From the NCBI GenBank assembly GCA_031404815.1, contig JANNIH010000020.1, positions 30,462 to 94,461 on the forward strand: a stretch of 64,000 nt of DNA, given 5' to 3'. The position numbers and the translations under genes were made by a program. This stretch comes from DASYKS01 sp031404815 (GTDB lineage Bacteria > Acidobacteriota > Thermoanaerobaculia > Multivoradales > UBA5704). Shown in pieces: positions 55,968 through 63,565 of this stretch. The first letter of the stretch is position 1, and the number at the start of each line of letters is the position of its first letter. The notes below the pieces were generated by a model, which was not told the origin of the DNA, ran no database searches, and worked only from the letters and a program-made list of their open reading frames with translations.

Positions 55968-56114
55968 ATGGCCTCGCCCACGGAGCATGCCGGGGAGAGG
56001 ATGGCCGCCGCGCTGGAGAAGCTGGCGGCTTCCAGCGCCACCGCCAGCATCGAAGATCCGGTCGCGTGGCAGCGTGAGGTTCGCCGTGATCGTCCCTTGC
56101 CCGGCAGAGACTAA
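55968..56114 (+). CDS. Short antitoxin-like protein before a truncated PIN gene
   Basis: A 48-residue protein, MASPTEHAGERMAAALEKLA, then ASSATASIEDPVAWQREVRR, ending PLPGRD. The DPVAWQRE(V/I)R.DR.LPGR ending is characteristic of small antitoxins paired with PIN toxins. The PIN fragment begins 6 bp after its stop. No ribosome-binding site is clear and the frame is open upstream to 55749, so the true start could be earlier. Confidence 0.65.
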   Translation: MASPTEHAGERMAAALEKLAASSATASIEDPVAWQREVRRDRPLPGRD

Positions 56115-56119
56115 AACAC

Positions 56120-56188
56120 GTGCTGATCGCCAGCAACATCATCATCTATGCTGCCAAGCCGAAGCACCAGGAGATCATCAACGTGCGC
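56120..56188 (+). pseudogene. vapC: Truncated PIN-domain toxin, N-terminal fragment
   Basis: From GTG 56120 the frame reads VLIASNIIIYAAKPKHQEII. It matches the first strand and helix of PIN toxins (normally VL.DTNI..YA.(K/D)P.H). The catalytic aspartate is changed to alanine, with Ser for Thr. Similarity stops at about 56188, where the 3' end of the convergent gene at 56178 begins; the following residues are unrelated. Both truncation and active-site loss mark it as dead. Confidence 0.72.
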
Positions 56189-57089
56189 GGGTGCCGTGCG
56201 CCGAAAGGAATTCAGGGATGCTGTTCGGGCCACGAGGCAAACGTTCGAGCCACTTGACCTGCCATTCGGTGATGCGCTCGGTCTTCATCCAGATGAACTT
56301 GCCGGGTTCTGGCTCGCTGACCCACTCTCGCTGCCGAATCAGTACGAGCGGTTCTTCTGCCCCCGTGTGTCGTTTCGAGAACTCGAGCGCTGCCTCATAT
56401 CGCGCGAAGGCCGCAAAGTAGTCGTCGCCGCCTGACAACTCTGGGGCACCGTCCCCGGTACAGAGCCAGACCCGGTATTCCAAGACCTCGTCAAAGAAGT
56501 AGCCCGCGCCCGAACCGGTCTGTCCCGAGAAGGAGCCAACGAGCGCAGGGTCTCCTGCGATCGGGTACTTCGAAGGGCCAAGGATGGAACGGTCGACATG
56601 CGTCACCAATAGGGGCCCTACCGTCGGCTTCTGGCAGGCAAGGCAATAGACGCCAAGCGCTGCGGCAACCAGGATTGGGGTCAGGTTCCATAGGGTGCGA
56701 AATGGGCGACTCGCTTTCTCGCTCGTTGCTGGGTCTACCAAGGTGAATACCTCTCGAGGAAGATTTTTCCGAACCGGATGCTCGCTTGGTAACAGAGACT
56801 CGAAGGGAAGTACCAAGGTGTTAGAGGCGAGACCGCTACAGCCCGCCTGTTTCGCGGCTTCGAGGATCGCGGCATCCCAGGGTGAGATCATCGAGCGCTC
56901 GGCCAGGCCGAGGGCCGCCAGAACCACATCGGGCGTCATCTCGACGACCGGCCATTGGGACAGCGCGCGGACGTATTCGGAAGGCGACGGCGAGAGCCCG
57001 ATCCGTGCCTCCTTGGTGATATTGACGTACAGCTCCAACATGACCTGGGTGCTGATGGCATGGCAGCCTTCGGCAAAACCTCGCGCCAC
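56178..57089 (-). CDS. Chimeric ORF: PIN-domain C-terminal half joined to a membrane-anchored acidobacterial-type domain
   Basis: The 303-residue frame starts at GTG 57089 with AEGCHAISTQVMLELYVNIT, PVVEMTPDVVLAALGLAERS and SPWDAAILEAAKQAGC, the C-terminal two thirds of a PIN toxin lacking its first Asp motif. From about residue 98 it changes to an unrelated protein. That part has one transmembrane helix (LTPILVAAALGVYCLACQ, near residue 137) and a soluble end with YFFDEVLEYRVWLCTGDGAP, YFAAFARYEAALEFSKRHTG and ERITEWQVKWLERLPRGPN. I recall this last domain from proteins annotated as GNAT-like, but cannot confirm it. Upstream of 57089 an in-frame TAA closes the frame. It is probably a fusion of debris to a once independent gene. 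Confidence 0.55.
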   Translation of the reverse strand: MARGFAEGCHAISTQVMLELYVNITKEARIGLSPSPSEYVRALSQWPVVEMTPDVVLAALGLAERSMISPWDAAILEAAKQAGCSGLASNTLVLPFESLLPSEHPVRKNLPREVFTLVDPATSEKASRPFRTLWNLTPILVAAALGVYCLACQKPTVGPLLVTHVDRSILGPSKYPIAGDPALVGSFSGQTGSGAGYFFDEVLEYRVWLCTGDGAPELSGGDDYFAAFARYEAALEFSKRHTGAEEPLVLIRQREWVSEPEPGKFIWMKTERITEWQVKWLERLPRGPNSIPEFLSAHGTRAR

Positions 57090-57261
57090 GGTACAGGCGC
57101 ACCACTCTTATCCCCGCCGCGCCCTTTTTAGCGCTGCGCCGCAGAAGTTTGGCGTGGGCAAAGTGAATGTCGGCTCCGCCCGGCGAAATTTTAGCGCGGC
57201 GCGCGGAAAGTTTGAGCGGGATCTCCGGAGGGGAAATTGGGCAATCCTGTTTTCCGAGTCC

Positions 57262-57351
57262 GCACTCGCCGGTTTTAATTCGGCACTCGGTAGTTTTAAC
57301 TCTGCACTCGGAAGTTTTAAGTCCGCACTCCAAAATTTTCACTCCGCACTC
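57262..57351. repeat. 21-bp tandem array 1 (GCACTC-phased)
   Basis: GCACTC recurs exactly every 21 bp at 57262, 57283, 57304, 57325 and 57346, each followed by a TTTT tract about five bases later. On the plus strand the array reads as a heptapeptide repeat SALxxFx (SALAGFN, SALGSFN, SALGSFK, SALQNFH), ending in a stop at 57352. On the minus strand it reads as ECxxKTx. Confidence 0.92.
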
Positions 57352-57363
57352 TGAATTTTCGGC

Positions 57364-57798
57364 TTGGCAGAGTGCAACCTTGAGTTTTTTCTTCGGAGTG
57401 CCGATTTATCGAATGAAAGTTCGGAGTTTCTGATGCAGATTTCCGACCTTTTTCTTCGGAGTGCCGACTTTTTCTTCGCGAGTGCGGAGTTTTTCTTCGC
57501 GAGTGCCGGCTCGACAAAGTGCATGGCCGACTTATTTTTTCCGAGTGCGGGTTTTTCAGAGTGCCGTACCGATTTTTTCTTCGGGAGTTCCGGCGCGACA
57601 CAGTGGATGGCCGACTTTTTCCGGCGGTTCACGGCGGACTTGAAGGCGCACCACGGTTTGGACAGCGCCGGGCTGATCCGCTACGGCCTGCTGCCGAAGG
57701 GCCGGCCGCGCAAAGCCACCAAGAAGAAGGAAGAGGTGACGGCGAAGGCGAGGGTGGTGGAAGCGGGCAAGGTCGACTCGGAAGTCGCCCCGGCTTGA
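57364..57798 (+). CDS. Heptapeptide-repeat protein with basic C-terminus, unknown function
   Basis: From TTG 57364 the frame gives 144 residues. Residues about 10-85 are heptads with a Ser-Ala pair: FLRSADF, FFASAEF, FFASAGS, FFPSAGF. They encode the 21-bp array 2. Then comes TQWMADFFRRFTADLKAHHG with DSAGLIRYGLLPKGRP and a lysine-rich tail (KATKKKEEVTAKARVVEAG). The tail looks like a conserved genuine protein end, and a strong intrinsic terminator follows 28 bp after the stop, supporting plus-strand expression. The start is uncertain because no ribosome-binding site stands out. Confidence 0.5.
   Translation: MAECNLEFFLRSADLSNESSEFLMQISDLFLRSADFFFASAEFFFASAGSTKCMADLFFPSAGFSECRTDFFFGSSGATQWMADFFRRFTADLKAHHGLDSAGLIRYGLLPKGRPRKATKKKEEVTAKARVVEAGKVDSEVAPA
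57370..57569. repeat. 21-bp tandem array 2 (GAGTGC-phased, opposite orientation)
   Basis: GAGTGC, the reverse complement of the array 1 hexamer, occurs at 57370, 57396, 57459, 57480, 57501, 57543 and 57559. Those at 57459, 57480, 57501 and 57543 are in 21-bp register, with CGACTTTTTCTTCG-like spacers. Array 2 on the plus strand resembles array 1 on the minus strand (GAGTGCGGACTTAAAACTTC), so the two form a diverged inverted pair around about 57355. Confidence 0.85.
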
Positions 57799-57825
57799 TC
57801 CCCGATCCGGACGTTTGATCTCTCT

Positions 57826-57858
57826 CGACGGGCGGCTGGTCCCCGCCCGTCGTTTTTT
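57826..57858 (+). terminator. Strong intrinsic terminator
   Basis: CGACGGGCGG (57826-57835) pairs perfectly with CCGCCCGTCG (57843-57852) around a seven-base loop, and TTTTTT follows at once (57853-57858). It ends the transcript of the heptapeptide-repeat gene. Confidence 0.92.
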
Positions 57859-57971
57859 CCCTCGCGCTCGCCGTCGCTCAAGACGGTACCCCGCTCCCGC
57901 GGCGGGATGCAAGCGCGGTCCCCCTCGTCGGTTCGCTCAAACGAGCCCAACCTTGCGATACCATCCACCGC

Positions 57972-58457
57972 ATGAGCCACATCCCTCCCCTCGCAGGTCA
58001 CCTCGTCGGCGCAGGCAAGAGGTTCGCCATCGTCGCGTCTCGGTTCAACGAACGGATCGTCGATCGGCTGATCGAGGGGGCCGTGGACTGCCTGGTGCGC
58101 CACGGTGCGGACGGGGAGAGTGTGCGGGTGGTGAAAGTTCCGGGCGCCTGGGAGATTCCACTCGCGCTCGATGAGCTGGCCCGGGCGGGCGGGTTCGATG
58201 GCCTGATCGCGCTCGGTGCGGTCATTCGGGGCGAGACCCCTCACTTCGACTACGTCTGCTCGGCCTGTGCGAACGGGGTGGCCGGGGTGTCCGAACGGCA
58301 CCGGCTGCCGGTGGGGTTCGGCGTTCTCACCTGCGACAACTCCGCCCAGGCGGAGGAGCGCGCCGGGGGCAAAGCGGGCAACAAGGGGTGGGATGCCGCC
58401 CTCTCGGCGCTCGAGATGGCCGATCTGATTCACCGTCTCCGCTCAGAACACCCTTGA
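57972..58457 (+). CDS. ribH: 6,7-dimethyl-8-ribityllumazine synthase
   Basis: A 161-residue enzyme of riboflavin synthesis that condenses the ribityl-aminouracil with 3,4-dihydroxy-2-butanone 4-phosphate. Family blocks are FAIVASRFNERIVDRLIEGA, VVKVPGAWEIPLAL, ALGAVIRGETPHFDYVC, GFGVLTCDNSAQAEERAGGK and NKGWDAALSALEMADL. The histidine in TPHFDYV is the conserved active-site residue. The neighbouring nusB is a typical partner. Other riboflavin genes are not in the window. Confidence 0.95.
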   Translation: MSHIPPLAGHLVGAGKRFAIVASRFNERIVDRLIEGAVDCLVRHGADGESVRVVKVPGAWEIPLALDELARAGGFDGLIALGAVIRGETPHFDYVCSACANGVAGVSERHRLPVGFGVLTCDNSAQAEERAGGKAGNKGWDAALSALEMADLIHRLRSEHP

Positions 58458-58635
58458 GCCGACCGCAGGGCGCCCGCTTTGGGCTATCATTCCGGCTCGT
58501 TCCGAACGGCCGGTCATAGGTCCTGCTCTTAGGGCCGGTCACGATTCCAGGGTCCAGTCAACATGAACAACGTTCGAGGCGGGTGCTCGTACCGGAGCCT
58601 CGCTTCTTTCCGTCGAGATCTTTGAGGCGCGCAAC

Positions 58636-59163
58636 ATGGCAGTGGGGAAGCGGCGCACAGCGCGGGAGATAGCGGTCCAGATGCTCTATCAGCGGGATCT
58701 GGGGGGGAGCACCTTGCCGCAGGTCTTCGCGAGCTTTGACATTGCGGAGCACCTGACTCCAGAGCGCGACGACAGCGAAGAGGAGGGCGCCCCGGCGGCG
58801 CCTGTAGATGCGGCAGGCCTTTCGGCCGCCGCCTACGCCAAGCGGCGCAAGAAGGTCGAAGCGGCTTTTGAGTATGCGAAAAGCATCGTCGAGGGCGTCG
58901 CCGCCCATGCCGACGAGCTCGATGCGCTGATCCGCTCGCAGGCCGACAACTGGCGGCTCGAGCGGATGCCGCCGGTCGATCGAAATATTCTCCGCCTGGC
59001 GGTATTCGAGATGCTCTATGAGAAGGACGTCCCGAAGCTGGTGGTGGTCGACGAGGCGATCGAGCTGGCGAAGAAGTACGGCTCGGAGCAGTCGAGCCGA
59101 TTCGTCAACGGCCTTCTGGATGGCTTGCTCAAGACCCACACATTCCCCGGCAGCTTGAAATAG
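58636..59163 (+). CDS. nusB: Transcription antitermination protein NusB
   Basis: A 175-residue protein with the NusB fold: RRTAREIAVQMLYQRDLGG, then after an acidic insertion EYAKSIVEGVAAHADELDAL, NWRLERMPPVDRNILRLAVF, EMLYEKDVPKLVVVDEAIEL and YGSEQSSRFVNGLLDGLLK. It binds boxA RNA with NusE to support rRNA transcription. An insertion of about 30 residues (EERDDSEEEGAPAAP-like) between helices makes it longer than the usual 140-150. GAGG lies before the ATG. It is placed between ribH and leuS. Confidence 0.95.
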   Translation: MAVGKRRTAREIAVQMLYQRDLGGSTLPQVFASFDIAEHLTPERDDSEEEGAPAAPVDAAGLSAAAYAKRRKKVEAAFEYAKSIVEGVAAHADELDALIRSQADNWRLERMPPVDRNILRLAVFEMLYEKDVPKLVVVDEAIELAKKYGSEQSSRFVNGLLDGLLKTHTFPGSLK

Positions 59164-59194
59164 CGCCACTTCGACTTTTTAAGGCCACGGCGAG

Positions 59195-61741
59195 ATGCGG
59201 CGATTCGAAGAACCGACGAACCCGGCGATGATGAGTCCGTACGATCACAAGTCGATCGAGAAGAAATGGCAGGACCGCTGGGAGAAACAGCGCACGGCGG
59301 AAGTCGATCTGCGCCATGCCCAGCGCAAGCACTACATGCTGATGATGTTCCCCTACCCCTCGGGGGATCGGCTCCACGTCGGCCACGGCCGCAACTACAT
59401 CCTGGGCGATGCGGTGTACCGGTACCTCAGGATGCATGGCAAGCGGGCGCTCAACCCGATGGGGTGGGACGCCTTCGGACTGCCGGCTGAGAACGCGGCG
59501 ATCCAGCGCGGTGTCCATCCGACCCCCTGGACGCTCGGCAACATCAAGGTGATGAAGGAGCAGTTCCGGCGCTGGGGCATCCTCTACGACTGGAGCAAAG
59601 AGATCTCCTCCTGCACCCCGGAGTACTACCGCTGGAACCAGTGGCTGTTCCTGCGCATGCTGGAGAAAGGGATCGCCTACAAGAAGAAGGCGCCGGTCAA
59701 CTGGTGCCCCGGCTGCAAGACCGTGCTCGCCAACGAGCAGGTGGTCGAGGGCGCCTGCGAGCGCTGCGGTTCGGCGGTCAGCCAGCGCGATCTCGAACAG
59801 TGGTTCTTCCGCATCACCGACTACGCCGACCGCCTGCTGGAGGGCCTCGATGGGCTCGACGGCTGGCCGGAGAAGGTCAAGGTGATGCAGCGCAATTGGG
59901 TCGGCCGCTCGGAAGGGGCGGAGATCGATTTCGCGGTCGTTCCGCTCGGCGGCTCCGCAGCCGATCCGGCGCTCGGCCACCAAGAAGGGAAAATCACCGT
60001 CTTCACCACCCGGCCGGACACGATCCATGGCGCGACCTTCCTGGTGCTCGCGCCCGAGCATCCGCGGGCGGCCGAGCTGATCGCCGACCACCCCGACCGC
60101 ACGGCGCTCGAATCCTGGATCGACAAGGTGCGCAATACGCCGCGGATCGAGCGCGAAGGGGAAGGCACGGTCAAGGAAGGGCGCGCGACCGGCCGTTTCG
60201 CGATCAATCCTGCCACCGGTCGAGCGATTCCGATCTGGCTCGCCAACTACGTCCTGCCCGGCTACGGTACCGGCTCGATCATGGCGGTGCCGGCGCACGA
60301 TACCCGCGACCTGATGTTCGCGCGCCAAGAAGGGCTGCCGGTCCGCCTGGTCTATGTTCCCGCCGACTGGCCGGCCGAGCGCGATCCGGCGACCTTGAAC
60401 GAGGCGATCCTCGACCTTGGGACGATTGAGAACGCGCCGCCGTTCGACGGTTCGGTGGCGGGCCCTGAGACGATTCGGCGCTTCATCGCCTGGCTCGAAG
60501 AGCAGGGCGTCGGCCGGGCCAAGGTCTCGTACCGCCTGCGCGATTGGCTGATCTCGCGCCAGCGCTATTGGGGAACGCCGATTCCAATCATCTATTGCCC
60601 GAAGCATGGGGCGGTGCCGGTGCCCGAGGACCAACTGCCGGTCGTCCTGCCGGTCGATGTCGAGTTCACCGGCCGCGAGGGGAATCCGCTCGAACGGGTG
60701 CCGAGTTTCGTGGAAGCGGCCTGCCCGACCTGCGGCGGGCCGGGGCGGCGCGAAACCGACACCATGGACACCTTCGTCGATAGCTCCTGGTACTACCTGC
60801 GGTATCTGGCGGCGCACGATTCGACGAAGATCTTCGACCCCGCGATCGCGGCGAAATGGGCGCCGGTCGATCAGTACATCGGCGGCATCGAGCACGCGAT
60901 TCTGCACCTCCTCTACGCCCGCTTCGTCTGCCGCGTGCTGTTCGATTTCGGCCTGGTGACCTTCGAGGAGCCGTTCACCAACCTGTTCAACCAGGGGATG
61001 ATCACCCGCTTTTCCGAGAAAAGCGGCCGGACCGAGAAGATGTCGAAGTCGCGTGGCAATTCGGTCTCGCCGGACGAGCTGATCGAGCAGATGGGGGCGG
61101 ACACCGAGCGGGTCTACACCCTGTTCATCGGCCCGCCCGACAAGGAGGCCGAGTGGAACGACGAGGCGGTCTCCGGCGCCCACCGCTTCTTGAGCCGGGT
61201 CTGGCGGATCGGTCAGCGCCTGAGCGAGGCGCCGCCGATCGGCCCGGCGGATGGCGAGCTCGAGCGCCGACGCCACGCCACGATCCAGCGCGTCACCCAC
61301 TGCATGGAGCGCTACGCGTTCAACACCGCGGTGGCGGCGCTGATGGAGCTGACCAACGACCTCACCCGTGCGCTCGAAGAGAAGACCGCCTCGCGCCTGG
61401 TCTGCGAGGAGGCGTTCGACAGCCTGCTGCAGCTCTTGCACCCGATGGCGCCGCACGTGACCGAAGAGCTTTGGGAGCAGCGCGACCACATCGAGTCGCT
61501 GCTCGATTCGAGCTGGCCGGAGTTCGACGAGAAGAAGATCCGCCGGGCGCGGATCGAGCTGGTGGTCCAAGTCGACGGCAAGCTGCGCGACCGGATCGAG
61601 GTCGACGCCGACGCGGACGAAAGACAAGTTCGGTCGGCGGCCCTGGCGAGCGAGAAGGTCCAAGAACACATGGGGGGGCGCGAGCTGGCCAAAGCCGTGG
61701 TCGTGCCCGGCCGCCTGATCAATCTGGTGACTCGGAGGTAA
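59195..61741 (+). CDS. leuS: Leucyl-tRNA synthetase
   Basis: An 848-residue class I synthetase. Motifs are YPSGDRLHVGHGRNYILGDA (HIGH-type), the editing-domain VFTTRPDTIHGATFLVLAPE, the zinc-type WCPGCKTVLANEQ, DTFVDSSWYYLRYL and KMSKS in TEKMSKSRGNSV. The C-terminal anticodon-binding part ends QVDGKLRDRIEVDADAD and GRLINLVTRR. ATG 59195 gives 11 residues before the conserved MMSPYDHKSIEKKWQDRWEK; ATG 59228 is an alternative start. It is followed after 4 bp by lptE, a conserved pairing. Confidence 0.97.
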   Translation: MRRFEEPTNPAMMSPYDHKSIEKKWQDRWEKQRTAEVDLRHAQRKHYMLMMFPYPSGDRLHVGHGRNYILGDAVYRYLRMHGKRALNPMGWDAFGLPAENAAIQRGVHPTPWTLGNIKVMKEQFRRWGILYDWSKEISSCTPEYYRWNQWLFLRMLEKGIAYKKKAPVNWCPGCKTVLANEQVVEGACERCGSAVSQRDLEQWFFRITDYADRLLEGLDGLDGWPEKVKVMQRNWVGRSEGAEIDFAVVPLGGSAADPALGHQEGKITVFTTRPDTIHGATFLVLAPEHPRAAELIADHPDRTALESWIDKVRNTPRIEREGEGTVKEGRATGRFAINPATGRAIPIWLANYVLPGYGTGSIMAVPAHDTRDLMFARQEGLPVRLVYVPADWPAERDPATLNEAILDLGTIENAPPFDGSVAGPETIRRFIAWLEEQGVGRAKVSYRLRDWLISRQRYWGTPIPIIYCPKHGAVPVPEDQLPVVLPVDVEFTGREGNPLERVPSFVEAACPTCGGPGRRETDTMDTFVDSSWYYLRYLAAHDSTKIFDPAIAAKWAPVDQYIGGIEHAILHLLYARFVCRVLFDFGLVTFEEPFTNLFNQGMITRFSEKSGRTEKMSKSRGNSVSPDELIEQMGADTERVYTLFIGPPDKEAEWNDEAVSGAHRFLSRVWRIGQRLSEAPPIGPADGELERRRHATIQRVTHCMERYAFNTAVAALMELTNDLTRALEEKTASRLVCEEAFDSLLQLLHPMAPHVTEELWEQRDHIESLLDSSWPEFDEKKIRRARIELVVQVDGKLRDRIEVDADADERQVRSAALASEKVQEHMGGRELAKAVVVPGRLINLVTRR

Positions 61742-61745
61742 GAGG

Positions 61746-62315
61746 ATGAGACAGAACTCGGCCAAGCTGTGGTCCACCGGATCGAACCGCTCCTTCGGAA
61801 CCTCGATCGTGCTCGGCCTGCTCGCATTCGCGGCGGTGACCCTCGGCGGTTGCGGCTATGCCCTGGTCGGTCGGGCGAGCAATCTGCCGGCTGGTCTAAA
61901 GTCGGTCTATCTGCAGCCGCTCGCCAACCGCACGCCGCGCCAGCAGGTCGAGCAGGAGTTGACCCGCGCGATCGCCGACGAGCTGGTCACCCGCCAGCGC
62001 TTCTCGCTCGCCTCGTCGGCCGCGGGCGCGGATTCGCAGATCGAAGGGACGGTGGTCGGCTTCGGGGTCACCCCGGTCACGTTCGACACCAACGGCCGCG
62101 CGACCGCGTACGAGATCTCGATCGCGGCGGAAGTGAAGTTCAAGAACTTGGCCGACGGCAAGGTGATCTGGTCGAACGACCGCTACTCCTTCCGCGAGAG
62201 CTATCCGCTCGAAGCCTCGGGCGCCGCCTACGTCGACCGCGAGGACGAAGCGATCCAGAAAGCCGCCAAGCGATTCGCCGAAGCGATGGTGAGCGATCTG
62301 TTGGAAGGGTTCTAG
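61746..62315 (+). CDS. lptE: LptE-type LPS assembly lipoprotein
   Basis: A 189-residue lipoprotein with lipobox TLGGCGYALVG (Cys about residue 37) and the LptE/RlpB pattern: LPAGLKSVYLQPLANRTPRQ, VEQELTRAIADELVTRQRF, IEGTVVGFGVTPVTFDTNG, YEISIAAEVKFKNLADGKVI and a final helix with AIQKAAKRFAEAMVSDLLEG. LptE plugs the LptD channel that delivers lipopolysaccharide to the outer membrane, so the cell has a Gram-negative envelope. Its place behind leuS matches other phyla. Confidence 0.9.
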   Translation: MRQNSAKLWSTGSNRSFGTSIVLGLLAFAAVTLGGCGYALVGRASNLPAGLKSVYLQPLANRTPRQQVEQELTRAIADELVTRQRFSLASSAAGADSQIEGTVVGFGVTPVTFDTNGRATAYEISIAAEVKFKNLADGKVIWSNDRYSFRESYPLEASGAAYVDREDEAIQKAAKRFAEAMVSDLLEGF

Positions 62316-62396
62316 CCCTTCGACTACGCTTAAGGGACCGCCCTTCGGCTACGCTCAGCTGGCAGGCGTATCCGCTCCTTAAGCGAAGTCGAAGGG
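62316..62396. repeat. Compound palindromic repeat between lptE and miaA
   Basis: CCCTTCGACTACGCTTAAG (62316-62334) and CTTAAGCGAAGTCGAAGGG (62378-62396) are inverted copies differing at one base. A related direct copy CCCTTCGGCTACGCTCAGC stands between them (62341-62359). The element begins directly after the lptE stop codon. The core resembles a CCCTTCGACT-type repeat I associate with many bacterial genomes. Confidence 0.92.
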
Positions 62397-62418
62397 AGCT
62401 CTTGCCGGCTTTCGCCGC

Positions 62419-63471
62419 ATGGAAACACCCCCCCTCCTCGTCATCCTCGGCGCCACCGCCACGGGTAAGAGCGCGCTTGGGCTCGCGCTCGCCGAGGCTT
62501 TGGGTGGCGAGATCGTCAACGCCGATGCACTCCAGGCCTATCGGGGATTCGACATCGGCACCGCCAAGCCCTCGGCTGCCGAACGGGCGCGCGTGCCGCA
62601 CCATCTGATCGACATTCTCGACCCGCACGAGCGTTGGTCGGCGGGGGAGTTCTCCCGTCAGGCGCGCGTTGCGATCGCCGAGATCGAAGCGCGCGGGCGG
62701 CGGCCGATCGTGGTCGGCGGCAGCGGGCTCTACTTACGCGCCCTTCTCGACGGCATCAGCCCGATCCCACCGGGTGACGAAGCGGTCCGGGCCGAGCTGC
62801 GCATCCGGCTGGTCGAGGAGGGGCTGCCGGCGCTTCGCGCGGAGCTTCTGCGGCGCGACGGCCAGAGCCATGCCCGGCTGATGGCGGGCGACACCCAACG
62901 GATCTTGCGCGCTCTGGAGGTCGCCATCGTTACCGGCCGGCCGCAATCGGAGTGGATCGCCGAACGGCCGTTCGGAGGTGAAACGCTCCCGGCTTTGCGC
63001 ATCGGTTTGACCCTTCCGCGAAGCGTCTTGTACGATGGCATCGCAGGTCGTGTAGGCCGAATGGTCGAGCAAGGGTGGGTGGCGGAAGTGGCTCAGCGCC
63101 TCGACGAGGGGCTCGATCCGGAGTTCCCTCCCTTTCAGGCGATCGGCTACCGGCAGCTCGTCCTCCATTGTAGGGGGGAAATGCCCCTCGCCGAGGCGAT
63201 CGAGCAGACGGTGCGCGCGACGCGCCGTTTCGCCAAGAGGCAGGAGACCTGGTTCCGCAAGGAACCGGGGGTGACCTGGTTCGGGGCCGATCCGCTCGAC
63301 AGCCTTGTTCTTTGCGTTCTTGAATTTGCCCAAACCGGCTGGAGGTATCATGCCGAAGCACAACATCAATATCCAGGACGGCTACCTGTTCCAGAGCCTC
63401 AAAGAGGGACAGACGATGTCTCTCGAGCTGATCACCGGCCGCCAGCTCCTCGGCCGGATGAAGAGATTTGA
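62419..63471 (+). CDS. miaA: tRNA dimethylallyltransferase, extending into hfq
   Basis: A 350-residue enzyme that prenylates A37 of UNN-reading tRNAs. Motifs are ILGATATGKSALGLALAE (P-loop), VNADALQAYRGFDIGTAKPS, VPHHLIDILDPHERWSAGEF, VVGGSGLYLRALLDG, RRDGQSHARLMAGDTQRILR, FQAIGYRQLV and AKRQETWFRKEP. The enzymatic part ends near residue 300. The last 40 or so residues come from the DNA that encodes the start of Hfq in another frame, since the stop at 63469-63471 lies 122 bp inside hfq. The miaA-hfq order is conserved in many bacteria. Confidence 0.95.
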   Translation: METPPLLVILGATATGKSALGLALAEALGGEIVNADALQAYRGFDIGTAKPSAAERARVPHHLIDILDPHERWSAGEFSRQARVAIAEIEARGRRPIVVGGSGLYLRALLDGISPIPPGDEAVRAELRIRLVEEGLPALRAELLRRDGQSHARLMAGDTQRILRALEVAIVTGRPQSEWIAERPFGGETLPALRIGLTLPRSVLYDGIAGRVGRMVEQGWVAEVAQRLDEGLDPEFPPFQAIGYRQLVLHCRGEMPLAEAIEQTVRATRRFAKRQETWFRKEPGVTWFGADPLDSLVLCVLEFAQTGWRYHAEAQHQYPGRLPVPEPQRGTDDVSRADHRPPAPRPDEEI

Positions 63472-63565
63472 CCGATTCGCCGTAGTGCTCGAGACTGAAG
63501 GCAAAGAGATCTTGATCTACAAGCATGCCATCGCCACGATTGCGACGGCCTCTCCCGTCGCCTGA
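63350..63565 (+). CDS. hfq: RNA chaperone Hfq
   Basis: A 71-residue Sm-like protein from ATG 63350 with a GGAGG ribosome-binding site. It reads NIQDGYLFQSLKEGQTMSLE, then LITGRQLLGRMKRFDRFAVV and LIYKHAIATI. The Sm1 and Sm2 motifs are present, the latter with the (Y/F)KHA signature. Hfq hexamers pair small RNAs with messages. The 5' part overlaps the miaA end, so its level may depend on miaA translation. Confidence 0.93.
   Translation: MPKHNINIQDGYLFQSLKEGQTMSLELITGRQLLGRMKRFDRFAVVLETEGKEILIYKHAIATIATASPVA

Noticed and set aside
57262..57569. Possible CRISPR array
   Set aside because: The periodicity is 21 bp with no separate spacers, repeats are degenerate and partly coding, and no cas gene is present.
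58562..58624. Twenty-codon frame MNNVRGGCSYRSLASFRRDL before nusB
   Set aside because: No ribosome-binding site and no recognisable leader-peptide feature; likely chance.
58458..58635. tRNA or structured RNA gene between ribH and nusB
   Set aside because: No cloverleaf arms, GTTC-like T loop or CCA-type end could be found. Short GGCCGGTCA repeats alone are not enough.
59129..61777. Minus-strand open frame of about 880 codons opposite leuS
   Set aside because: Antisense of a well-conserved gene in GC-rich DNA; the translation has no recognisable motif.
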